From NCBI GenBank assembly GCA_003140175.1, contig PLJD01000037.1, forward strand, positions 1 through 41,061: DNA of 41,061 nucleotides. The letters are read 5' to 3'. The notes below the pieces were generated by a model that was not told where the DNA came from, did not search any database, and worked only from the letters and a program-made list of their open reading frames with translations. The translations under genes were made by a program, and so were the position numbers. Positions 32,567-41,061 of the stretch are shown piece after piece; within the stretch, counting starts at the first letter, position 1; each line of letters starts with the position of its first letter. The stretch is from Actinomycetota bacterium (GTDB lineage Bacteria; Actinomycetota; Acidimicrobiia; IMCC26256; PALSA-555).

Positions 32567-35418
32567 ATGTCTATCGACGGCCAGACCGATCACGTCGCGG
32601 ACGCCCTGTGGGCGGCAGAGGAGCTCGAGGCTCGCCTCGACCCGCAGTCGCTCTGGCGAGTCGCGACCTGGGAGTACGACCGCACAACCGACTTCGTGTG
32701 CTGGTTCGACTCCCCCGTCGACGTCTTGAACCTGTCGGAGGCCAGCGCCGACCAGCTCGTCGATCCGGTGATCGTCTCCTTGCGCTCCGGTGCGCCGTGG
32801 GAGCACTACGACCTCGAGCGGGCCCTGGTGGACCGGGACGGCGAACCGGTCGATCTCCGCATCCGCGCCCGCTGCCTGCGGGACGAATCGGGGGAGGTCT
32901 CGGGCGGCATCGGCCTCGTCACCGACATCTCCGAGCAGCGGCGCAACGAGCAGGCCCTGCGAGGGGTCATCGACCGCTACCGCCGCCTCGTCGAGCTCAG
33001 CCCCGACCCGGTGATCGTGCACCAGGGCGGAATCATCCGCTACGCGAGCCCCGCCGCGGTGCGGGTCGCGGGGGTCGGCGACTCGACCGATCTGGTGGGG
33101 CGGGCCATCTTGGACTTCGTCCATCCCTCCTCGCTCGAAGAGACCCTCGAGCGCATCTCCGCGCTGCACGAGCCCGGCATGGTCTCGGAGCCGACCGAGG
33201 CGGTCCTCATCCGCCAGGACGGGTCGCCGACCGTGGTCGAGTCGATCAGCGTCCGAATCGACTGGGAAGGCGAGCCGGCGTTCCAGGTGATCCTGCGCGA
33301 CGCGACCGAGCGGCGACGCGCCGAGGCGGCGACCCGCTACCAGGCGAGCCTGGTCAGCCACGTCTCCGATGCGATCATCGCCACCGACTTGGCGGGCCAC
33401 ATCCGCAGCTGGAACCCCGCCGCCGAGGCGCTCTACGGGGTCCGGACCAGCGACGCGATCGGTCGTCCGACCGCCGAGCTGCTGGGCTCCGAGGCGGTCG
33501 AGGCGGACGGCGTCCCCCGGGCCGGCGAGGTAGACCACCACCGGGCGGGCGGACAGAGCGTCCGGGTCCTGGTCTCGGTGGGTCCGGTCCGCGACGAGAT
33601 CGGCGAGGCGACCGGCAGCGTGGCGGTGTGCACCGACCTCACCGAGCGCCTCGAGCGCGAGGCGGCCGAGGAGCGCTACAGCGCCGCGGTGGCTGCCCTG
33701 GAGGAGGGGGTGCTGGTCGTGGACCGCGACGGCACCGTCGTGTCGGTGAACAGCTCGGCCCAAGCCATGCTCGGCGAGGGCCTGAGCCACGGCGACGGCG
33801 CCAGCATCGCGTTCGACCGTCGCCCGATGATCGCCGAGGACGGCCGGCCCCTCGCGCCGGAGGACCACCCGCTGGCCGTGGGTCTGCGGACCGGTCGGCC
33901 CCAGAGCCGGGTGGTGATCGGCGTCTTGGAAGACGACGGCGCGATCCGCTGGTACTCGGTGAGCGTCCAGCCCCTGCGCCACGAGCACACCGACCGGGCC
34001 GGCGCGCTGGTCTGCTCCTTCTCTGACATCACGGAACGCAAGAACGTCGAGGCCCAGCTCAGCTTCCAAGCCACCCACGACGCGCTCACCCGCCTTCCCA
34101 ACCGAGACCCGGTCCTGCGCGCCATCGCCGACGAGCTGGTGGGCGCGCAAGGATCCGGGACCAGCGTCGCGGTGCTGCTCATCGACCTCGACCGGTTCAA
34201 GACGGTCAACGACGGCTTCGGCCACGGCACCGGCGACAGCGTCTTGAAGGCGATCGCGAACCGGATCTCGGAGGCGTGCCGGGACGGCGATCACCTCGGG
34301 CGCCTCGCCGGCGACGAGTTCGTCATGGTGTGCCCCGGCCTCGACGCCGCCGAGCAGGCCCGCAGCGTCGCCCGCCGGGTCGCCGACGCGGTCAGCGCCC
34401 CGGTCCGGCTCCCCTCGGGCCGGGAGATCGTAGTGACGGCCAGCATCGGGATCGCGTTGATGAAAGACGGGCAGGGCACCCCCGAGGTGGCGCTGTCCCA
34501 CGCCGACGTGGCCATGTACCGAGCCAAGGAGCTCGGGCGGGCTCGGATCGAGCTCTTCGACGACGAGCTGCGCTCCGCCGTCTCGCGCCTTCTGCTGATC
34601 CACGAGGGGCTGCGGGGAGCGGTCGACGCCCGCGAGATCACGGCGCATTACCAGCCGATCGTGGACACCACCACCGGTTTGATGGTCGGGGTGGAGGTCC
34701 TGGCCCGGTGGGAGCACCGGACCCTCGGGGATATCAGCCCCGCCGAGTTCATCCCCGTCGCCGAGGACACCGGCCTGGCCGTCCCGCTCGGCTCCCACAT
34801 CCTCCAGACGGCCTGCACCGACCTGGGCCGCTGGCAACGGGACCGTCTGGTCGACGACGACTTCGCGTTGCACGTGAACCTCTCACCCCGCCAGCTCGCC
34901 GACCCCGAACTCCCCGCGACCGTGGCCCGAATTCTGGAGTCGGCGGGGGTCGACGCCGACCGGCTCTGGCTCGAGGTCACCGAGTCGGTGCTCATGGAGG
35001 ACGCGAACTTCATCCTCACCGCGCTGGCGGACCTCCAGGCGTTCGGCATCCACTTCGCCATCGACGACTTCGGGACCGGGTACTCGTCCCTCGCCTACCT
35101 CAAGCGGTTCCCGGTCGAGGCGCTGAAGATCGACAAGTCCTTCGTCGACGGGCTCGGCACCGACCCGGAGTCTGATGCGATCGTCGCCGCGATCATCGGG
35201 CTCGCCCACACCCTGCACCTCCGGACCGTCGCCGAAGGCGTCGAGACCACCGAGCAGCTCGAGCGGCTCCGCGAACTCGGCTGCGAACTCCTCCAGGGCT
35301 TCTTGCTGTCCGTGCCGGTCCCGGCCGCCGCCATCCCGTTCGGCAAGCGGCTCACCGCGCAGCAACTCAGCCGGCCGGTCCAGCCCGCCACCGCGGGCCG
35401 TCACCGGCGCGCCTCGGC

Positions 35419-35422
<4 letters not shown>
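32567..35422 (+). CDS. PAS-GGDEF-EAL cyclic-di-GMP protein
   Basis: A 951-residue signalling protein. About four PAS-like modules fill residues 1-495 (helices ending in TDISEQRRNEQ, RDATERRRAEA, TDLTERLEREA and SDITERKNVEA mark their ends). The diguanylate cyclase domain (about 500-660) has DLDRFKTVNDGFGHGTGD and AGDEF at 581-585, a common active variant of GGDEF. RDGD five residues before it forms an RxxD inhibitory site. The phosphodiesterase domain (about 680-930) has EVL at 710-712, DDFGTGYSS at 833-841 and AEGVET, which look catalytically complete. No membrane segment is evident, so it is probably cytosolic. It overlaps the convergent 2Fe-2S subunit gene by four bases. Confidence 0.9.
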
Positions 35423-35888
<466 letters not shown>

Positions 35889-35892
<4 letters not shown>

Positions 35893-36755
35893 GTGCGGGC
35901 CTCCTGCACGGCGCGGGTCAGGCCCCGCGTGACGACGTGCGCTCCCACGACGCTGCGGTAGCGCGCCGACGCGTGGATGTCCTCGGGCGGGTCGAGGTCC
36001 GCGACCGCGAGCCGGCCGATCTCGTCGAGCGTGTCCGCGTCGGGGCGGCGACCCACGAGCGCCTCCTCCGCGGCGCGGGCCCGCAGCGGCGTGCTCCCCA
36101 TACCGAACAGGGCGATCACCACCCGGGAGACCGTGTCGTTGGCGTCGAGCTCGACCCCGCACGCGACACCGGTGAGCGCAAAGTCGCCGTGGCGGCGCGC
36201 CACCTCATCGACCGCGAAGCCGCACCGCCCCGACCAGACCGGGAAGTGGAGGGCAGTCAGGAGCTCGTCGTCGCCCAACACCGTCGTCCAGTTCCCGACG
36301 AAGAAGTCCGCCGACGCGAGCATCCGGGTGCCGGCCGGGGACGCGACCTCGAGCTCGGCGTCGAGCGCGAGGGCCACCGCGGGCATCTCGGCGGCCGGAT
36401 CGGCGTGCGCCACCGAGCCACCGAGTGTCCCCCGGTTGCGGATCTGGACGTGCCCGATCAGCGGCGCCGCGAGGCCGAGCAGCGGGACGGCCTGGGCCTG
36501 CGCTCCCCGCTCGATCGTGGCCTGGCGAGTCATCGCGCCGACCACGAGGGTGTCGTCGCGCCGCTCGACGCCGCTCAGCGCGGGAACCCGGTTCAGGTCC
36601 ACGAGGTGCTCAAATCGGGTCAGGCGCAGGGCCAGCATCGGGACCAGGCTCTGACCCCCGGCGAGCGGCTTCGCCTCGTCCCCGTACTCGGCCAGCAGCC
36701 CCACCACGTCGGGGACCGTCTCGGGCGCGTGGTACTCGAACGGCGCTGGCTTCAC
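35889..36755 (-). CDS. FAD-binding subunit of a molybdenum hydroxylase (CoxM-like)
   Basis: A 288-residue protein with the FAD_binding_5 and CO_deh_flav_C layout. It starts PAPFEYHAPETVPDVVGLL, and LAGGQSLVPMLALRL is the FAD pyrophosphate loop. The second FAD segment is RNRGTLGGSVAHADPAAEMP. The C-terminal part has FALTGVACGVELD. GTG 36755 has GAGGAGG four bases away. It is coupled to the 2Fe-2S subunit but not to a large subunit within the window. The substrate cannot be known without that subunit; CO is not implied. Confidence 0.88.
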
Positions 36756-36860
36756 ACAGCCTCCTCAGGACGCGGGCAGCCTATGACGCCGTCGTCACCG
36801 CGGGATGGCCCGGGCCCGTCGGCGGTCGGGGGGCGCGCCGCGATGGCACGCGGCCGCAGA

Positions 36861-37538
36861 TCAGCTCGGGATGAAGCGGTATCCCATGCCGGGTTCGGTC
36901 TGGAAGTACCGCGGCTGGGACGGCTCGGGTTCGAGCTTGCGCCGGACGTGGGCCATGAAGACGCGCAGGTAGTGGGTCTCCTTCTCGTACCCGGGGCCCC
37001 AGACCTCGTGGAGGAGCTGGCGCGAGGACACGAGCTTGCCGGCGTGGCGGACGAGGACTTCGACGAGGTTCCACTCGGTCGGGGTGAGTCGGATCTCGTC
37101 GGCGTCCCGGGTGACCCGCTTGCGGCTGAGGTCGATCGTGAAGTCCGGGGTCGTGATGACGGCGTCCTCGTCGGCGGGGGCGGCGCGGCGCAGCGCGGCC
37201 CGCAGGCGGGCGAGCAGCTCGTCCATCCCGAAGGGCTTGGTGACGTAGTCGTCGGCGCCCGCGTCGAGCGCCGCGACCTTGTGCGCCTCGACGTCGCGTG
37301 CGGAGAGCACGACGATCGGCACCCGGCTCCATCCCCGGAGGCCGGCGATGACGTCCACGCCGTCGATCCCCGGCAAGCCCAGATCCAGGACCACCGCGTC
37401 GGGGTGGTGGCGGGCGGCGAGCTCGAGGGCCTGCTCACCATCGTCGGCGAGGTCGACGTCGTAGCCCCGGACGCGCAGGTTGATGCCGAGGGTTCGCCGG
37501 ATCTCGGGTTCGTCGTCGACGACGAGGATCCGGCTCAT
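36861..37538 (-). CDS. kdpE: KdpE, OmpR-family response regulator
   Basis: A 225-residue regulator. The receiver domain has D8/D9, phosphoacceptor D52 (VVLDLGLPGIDG), S79 and K101 (TKPFG). The DNA-binding winged helix follows (LTPTEWNLVEVLVRHAGKLV, YFQTEPGMGYRF). The phosphorylated form activates the kdp operon at low potassium. ATG 37538 overlaps the KdpD TGA (ATGA), a normal arrangement. The extensive match around WGPGYEKETHYLRVFMAHVR is diagnostic of KdpE rather than another OmpR-type regulator. Confidence 0.93.
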   Translation of the reverse strand: MSRILVVDDEPEIRRTLGINLRVRGYDVDLADDGEQALELAARHHPDAVVLDLGLPGIDGVDVIAGLRGWSRVPIVVLSARDVEAHKVAALDAGADDYVTKPFGMDELLARLRAALRRAAPADEDAVITTPDFTIDLSRKRVTRDADEIRLTPTEWNLVEVLVRHAGKLVSSRQLLHEVWGPGYEKETHYLRVFMAHVRRKLEPEPSQPRYFQTEPGMGYRFIPS

Positions 37539-40039
37539 GCGTCGGCCCGGGCCAGGCGCAGGACCATCGTCAGCCCGCCGCCCGGGGTGTCCTCCACCAT
37601 GATCTCCCCACCCATTGCCTCGACGAATCCGCGGGCGACCGCCAGGCCGAGCCCGACGCCGGCGGCGTGCGAGGTGTCACCGAGCCGTTGGAAGGGCTGG
37701 AACATCACCTCCCGCTGCTCCTGGGGCACGCCGGGACCGACATCGACGATGCGCAGATCGACGGTCGTGCCGAAGCAGCCGGCTTCGACTCGCACCTTCC
37801 GCCCGGGTGGCGACCACGCCAGCGCGTTGTCGAGGATGTTGGCGATCGCGCGTTCGAGGAGGGTGGCGTCGCCACGGATCCGCGGCAGCGTCTCGGGGAC
37901 GTCGAGCACGACCTCGCTCCCCCGGTCGGGGAGCTCGGCGAGGACCTGCGGCACGACCTCGTCGAGCCCGACGTCGCGCAAGACGGGCTGCAAGGTTCCG
38001 GTCTGGAGGCGGCTCATGTCGAGCAGGTTGTTGATGAGGACCGTGAGTCGGTCCGCGCCGTGATCGATCGTCTCGAGCAGGTCGCGTTGCGCGTCGGGGG
38101 GCCAGTCGACATCGCGCTGCAGGAGGCTCGTGGCCGAGGCCTTGATCGACGACAGCGGCGTGCGCAGGTCGTGGGAGACCGCCGCGAGGAGCGCGGTCCG
38201 GAGGCGATCGGCTTCGGCGAGGCCGGTGGCCAGGGCAGCCTCGGCTCGGAGCTGGCGCGATTCGAGGGCCAGCGACAGCTGGCCCGTGAACGCTTCGAGT
38301 AACGACAGATCATCGGGGTCCAGGCCGGGGCCGACGAGGACGAGCTGCTCGTCGCCGTCGAGCGGGACCTGGAGATCGCCCATCTCGGGACGCTCCGGGA
38401 CCGGCTCGCCCGCCGAGCTCTCGACCCGCCATCCGTCGCCCTCCCGCCGCAGCACCGCCGCGGCCGCGACGCCGAAGGCGTCGCGCACCCGGACCATCAA
38501 GACACCGAGGGGATCGTCGGCGCCGATCACCGAACCGCTGAGGCGGGCCAGCGTCTCGGCCTCGGCCTTGGCGTGGGCGGCTTCCGCAGTGCGGCGGGCG
38601 GCGACGGTCACGAGGAGGCTCACTGTCACCGCCAGGACCAAAAACGCGACCAAGGCCACCAGGTTCTGGGAGTCGTGGACCGCGAAACTGTGGGCCGGCG
38701 GGATGAAGTAATAGTCGGCGAGCACGAAGGCAACCACGGCCGCCGCCAGCCCGGGTCGCAGGCCACCGATCGCGGCGACACCGACGACGAGCAGCAAGTA
38801 GAGCATCAGCACGCTGGGCAGCAGGAGGTCGCTGCGCCCCGCGACCATGATCACGCTGAGCAGCGGGAGGCCGACCACGGCCACCAGCCACCCCGCCCGC
38901 TCTCGTCGCCGCGACAGCCCACGCGGCACCCGCGGCATCGTGACCGGGGCCATCGGCTCGTGCTCGGTGCCCGAAATCACGTGCACGTCGATCGAGCCGG
39001 ACTGGCGGATCACCCGGGTCACCACCGACCCGCGGAACAGCGCGCTCCAGCGCGACTGGCGGCTCGCCCCGATCACCAGCTGGGTGGCGCGCTCCGCCTT
39101 CGCGAACTCCACCAGCGCCCGGCCCACGTCGTCGCCGGCCACCTCGTGGTACGTGCCGCCCAGCGATTCCAAGAGCTGGCGATGCCCAGCGAGACGGGAC
39201 GCGCCCCGCTGGCGGTCGGCCAGCCCACTCGTGGAGCGGATGTGGACGCCGATGAGGTCGCCGCGAGTCCGCTGGGCCATCCGGGCGGCGCGTCGGATCA
39301 AGGCGTCGCCGTCGGGGGCGCCGGTCAGCGCGACGACGACCCGCTCTCTGGTCTCCCAGGTCGTGTCGATGCCGTGGTCCTCCATGTACTGCTGGAGGGA
39401 CTCGTCGACCCGGTCGGCGACCCAGAGCAGCGCGAGCTCGCGCAGCGCCGCGAGGTTCCCCGGCCGGAAGTAGTTCGCCAGCGCGGCGTCGACCCGCTCG
39501 GTCGGATAGATGTTCCCGTGAGCCATCCGACGCCGCAGCGCCTCGGGTGTCATGTCGACGAGCTCCACCTGCTCGGCGGCGCGGACCTTGGCGTCGGGGA
39601 TGGTCTCGTGCTGCTTGATGCCCGTGATCCGCTCGACCAGGTCGTTGACCGACTCGAGATGCTGGATGTTCAGGGTCGAGATGACGTCGATCCCCGCGTC
39701 GAGGATCTCGCCGACGTCCTCCCACCGCTTCTCGTTGCGGGAACCGGGGACGTTGGTGTGCGCCAACTCATCGACGAGCACCTGGCGGGGCTCGCGGGCG
39801 AGGATCGCGTCGACGTCCATGTCCTCGAACGTCTGGCCCCGGTACTCGAGGTGACGCCGTGGAATGACCTCGAGGTCGCCCATCTGAGCCGCGGTGTTGG
39901 CCCGCCCGTGGGTCTCGACGACCCCGACGACGACGTCGGTCCCCCGCTCGTGGCGGCGTCGACCTTCGTTGAGCATCGCGAAGGTCTTCCCGACCCCGGG
40001 TGCCGCACCCAGGTAGATCCGGTGCCTGCCCCGGGCCAT
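37535..40039 (-). CDS. kdpD: KdpD, potassium-sensing histidine kinase
   Basis: An 834-residue kinase with the full KdpD layout. The N-terminal KdpD domain has Walker A GAAPGVGKT and VLVDELAHTNVPGSRN. A Usp-like domain (about 215-345) follows, then four membrane helices of the DUF4118 type (about 385-480), a GAF-like region, and HisKA with VSHDLRTPLSSIK (H623). The ATPase domain has ANILDNALAWSPPG and DVGPGVPQEQREVMF. It senses potassium and ionic stress and phosphorylates KdpE. ATG 40039 has AAGGAAGG seven bases upstream. Confidence 0.93.
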   Translation of the reverse strand: MARGRHRIYLGAAPGVGKTFAMLNEGRRRHERGTDVVVGVVETHGRANTAAQMGDLEVIPRRHLEYRGQTFEDMDVDAILAREPRQVLVDELAHTNVPGSRNEKRWEDVGEILDAGIDVISTLNIQHLESVNDLVERITGIKQHETIPDAKVRAAEQVELVDMTPEALRRRMAHGNIYPTERVDAALANYFRPGNLAALRELALLWVADRVDESLQQYMEDHGIDTTWETRERVVVALTGAPDGDALIRRAARMAQRTRGDLIGVHIRSTSGLADRQRGASRLAGHRQLLESLGGTYHEVAGDDVGRALVEFAKAERATQLVIGASRQSRWSALFRGSVVTRVIRQSGSIDVHVISGTEHEPMAPVTMPRVPRGLSRRRERAGWLVAVVGLPLLSVIMVAGRSDLLLPSVLMLYLLLVVGVAAIGGLRPGLAAAVVAFVLADYYFIPPAHSFAVHDSQNLVALVAFLVLAVTVSLLVTVAARRTAEAAHAKAEAETLARLSGSVIGADDPLGVLMVRVRDAFGVAAAAVLRREGDGWRVESSAGEPVPERPEMGDLQVPLDGDEQLVLVGPGLDPDDLSLLEAFTGQLSLALESRQLRAEAALATGLAEADRLRTALLAAVSHDLRTPLSSIKASATSLLQRDVDWPPDAQRDLLETIDHGADRLTVLINNLLDMSRLQTGTLQPVLRDVGLDEVVPQVLAELPDRGSEVVLDVPETLPRIRGDATLLERAIANILDNALAWSPPGRKVRVEAGCFGTTVDLRIVDVGPGVPQEQREVMFQPFQRLGDTSHAAGVGLGLAVARGFVEAMGGEIMVEDTPGGGLTMVLRLARADA

Positions 40040-40270
40040 CGTGAGCCTTCCTTACGTCCGCCGTCGCGGTCGGACAGCCAGGCTCGGCGGACGGGCAGCC
40101 GGCTGTGACCACCGACGTGGTCGTCGCGCTCGACACGAGGCCCCCGGACCCGATACCTGCTGGCCCGCGACCTGTGTCGGGACCAGGCTACGCGAGCCCG
40201 GGCGATCGCCGCGCCAGCGGGTGGGGCGGACCGCCGGTCGGAGCACGCCGGCGCGGACACGACGGTCACC

Positions 40271-40870
40271 TCAGTGCAGGGCGTCGAGCGCCAGGTTGAG
40301 CTCGAGGACGTTGACGCCTTTCTCGCCCAGGAACCCGAGTGAGCGCCCGTCGACGTGATCGTTCACGAGCCGTAGCACGCGGCCGAGGGCCAGCCGTCGT
40401 TCCTTCGCGACGCGTGGGGCTTGGAGCCTCGCGTTGGCGATCGAAATTTCGGGATCGAGACCCGACGCCGACGCGGTGACCGCATCGACTGGGACCTTGG
40501 TCTGAGGGCTGAGTCCGTAGTCCTTGCGGTATTGGGCGACGCGTTGCACGACGAGCTTGAGGAACACCGGGCTGGTGGGCCCGTAGTTCGAGGCGCCGCT
40601 CGCGGTTCCGTCGTAGCCGCTCCCGGCAGCCGAGGGCCGGGGCTGGAAGTAGGAGAGGTCCGGGACGACACGGCTCCCGTCCCGCTTGGTGAACGACTGC
40701 CCGAGCAGCTTCGAGCCGACGACGTGACCGTCCTGGGAGACGAGCGAGCCGTCGGCCTGGTGGTGGAAGAGCCCTTGCGCGATGCCCGTGACCGCGAGCG
40801 GGTACGCGATGCCGAGCAGGACCGTGAAGACCAACAGGAGGCGGATCGCGGGGACGAGCTGGCGGCGCAT
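40271..40870 (-). CDS. kdpC: KdpC, potassium-transporting ATPase subunit
   Basis: A 199-residue subunit of the Kdp ATPase. One N-terminal membrane helix (LLLVFTVLLGIAYPLAVTGI) is followed by a periplasmic domain with GSKLLGQSF, YFQPRPSAAGSG, SNYGPTSPVF, SASGLDPEISI and VNVLELNLALD. It stabilises the KdpAB complex and helps with ATP affinity. ATG 40870 overlaps the kdpB TGA by one base (TGATG). It is separated from kdpD by 231 bases in which I see no gene. Confidence 0.95.
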   Translation of the reverse strand: MRRQLVPAIRLLLVFTVLLGIAYPLAVTGIAQGLFHHQADGSLVSQDGHVVGSKLLGQSFTKRDGSRVVPDLSYFQPRPSAAGSGYDGTASGASNYGPTSPVFLKLVVQRVAQYRKDYGLSPQTKVPVDAVTASASGLDPEISIANARLQAPRVAKERRLALGRVLRLVNDHVDGRSLGFLGEKGVNVLELNLALDALH

Positions 40871-41061
40871 CAGTGGATCCCGACCGCGGAGACGACGATG
40901 TCGATGAGCTTGATCCCGATGAAGGGGGCGATGAGGCCGCCGACGCCATAGATGAGGATGTTGCGGCGCAGAACATCCGCGGCGTGCGTCGCCCGGAACT
41001 TGACGCCGCGGAGCGCGAGGGGGATCAGCGCCACGATGATCAGCGCGTTGAAGATGACCGC
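40870..41061 (-). CDS. kdpB: KdpB, P-type ATPase subunit (3' end only)
   Basis: The last 63 codons of kdpB, running off the right edge of the window. The reading is [20 protein letters not shown], then a segment ending in [20 protein letters not shown] and [12 protein letters not shown], which is the C-terminal pair of membrane helices of KdpB. The catalytic parts lie outside the window, as do kdpA and any kdpF. Confidence 0.92.
   Translation of the reverse strand, partial: AVIFNALIIVALIPLALRGVKFRATHAADVLRRNILIYGVGGLIAPFIGIKLIDIVVSAVGIH

Noticed and set aside
32552..34873. Long - strand open frame opposite the PAS-GGDEF-EAL gene
   Set aside because: Antisense shadow with low complexity and no recognisable domain.
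36756..36860. Terminator between kdpE and the FAD-subunit gene
   Set aside because: The spacer is GC-rich with possible hairpins but no T-run or convincing stem could be defined by eye.
35937..38063. Long + strand open frame (over 700 codons) opposite the CoxM-like, kdpE and kdpD genes
   Set aside because: It is antisense to genes with clear motifs; its residue composition (Arg, Gly, Asp, His) is typical of a GC-rich antisense frame.

Overview
The window is high-GC DNA with many GTG/TTG starts, frequent ATGA/GTGA start-stop overlaps and AGGAGG-type ribosome sites. Together with the gene content (Rieske oxygenase, dihydrodipicolinate-reductase-like paralogues, Tat signals, a CoxMS pair, Kdp) it points to an actinobacterium. 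An uncultured or little-studied class such as Acidimicrobiia is a guess. No rRNA, CRISPR array or intact mobile element was seen.

1-8.9 kb: an accessory island. A + strand run encodes a GT4 glycosyltransferase, a PqqD-like peptide chaperone, an HPr-kinase-like P-loop protein and a SAM methyltransferase. The - strand carries two more glycosyltransferases and a separate operon. That operon starts with a small Tat-exported Ser/Thr-rich peptide, followed by a GT2 glycosyltransferase with a helical-repeat tail, and ends with a fusion of a nucleotidyltransferase-like domain to a TauD/TfdA Fe(II)/2-oxoglutarate dioxygenase. PqqD-like + HprK-like + nucleotidyltransferase is an uncharacterised peptide-associated cassette; the fused dioxygenase and the secreted peptide make this copy the most interesting part of the window.

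9.1-17.1 kb: surface glycan locus. It has a GT-C membrane glycosyltransferase and an RmlD-like reductase on +, and on - a translationally coupled operon of NDP-sugar epimerase, RmlC-like cupin, GT2, WecB-like epimerase, GT2 and a TylC/NovU-type C-methyltransferase.

17.1-24.5 kb: a patchwork with a decayed DUF899 gene, a tRNA-like remnant, an MFS exporter, an ABC-F ATPase, a 61-aa Cys/His protein, a TatA-like protein, a PH-like hypothetical protein and a PadR regulator with a clear dyad in its promoter.

24.5-32.5 kb: a probable catabolic or lipid/steroid-modifying block. It contains three paralogous dihydrodipicolinate-reductase-like dehydrogenases, an SDR, a MarR regulator, a SnoaL-like protein, a Rieske oxygenase and a lone ketosynthase-fold enzyme. 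A promoter with an overlapping palindrome lies in one divergent intergenic region.

32.5-41.1 kb: a PAS-GGDEF-EAL protein, a molybdenum-hydroxylase FAD subunit and 2Fe-2S subunit without an adjacent large subunit, and the Kdp potassium system (kdpB 3' end, kdpC, kdpD, kdpE), which runs off the right edge.
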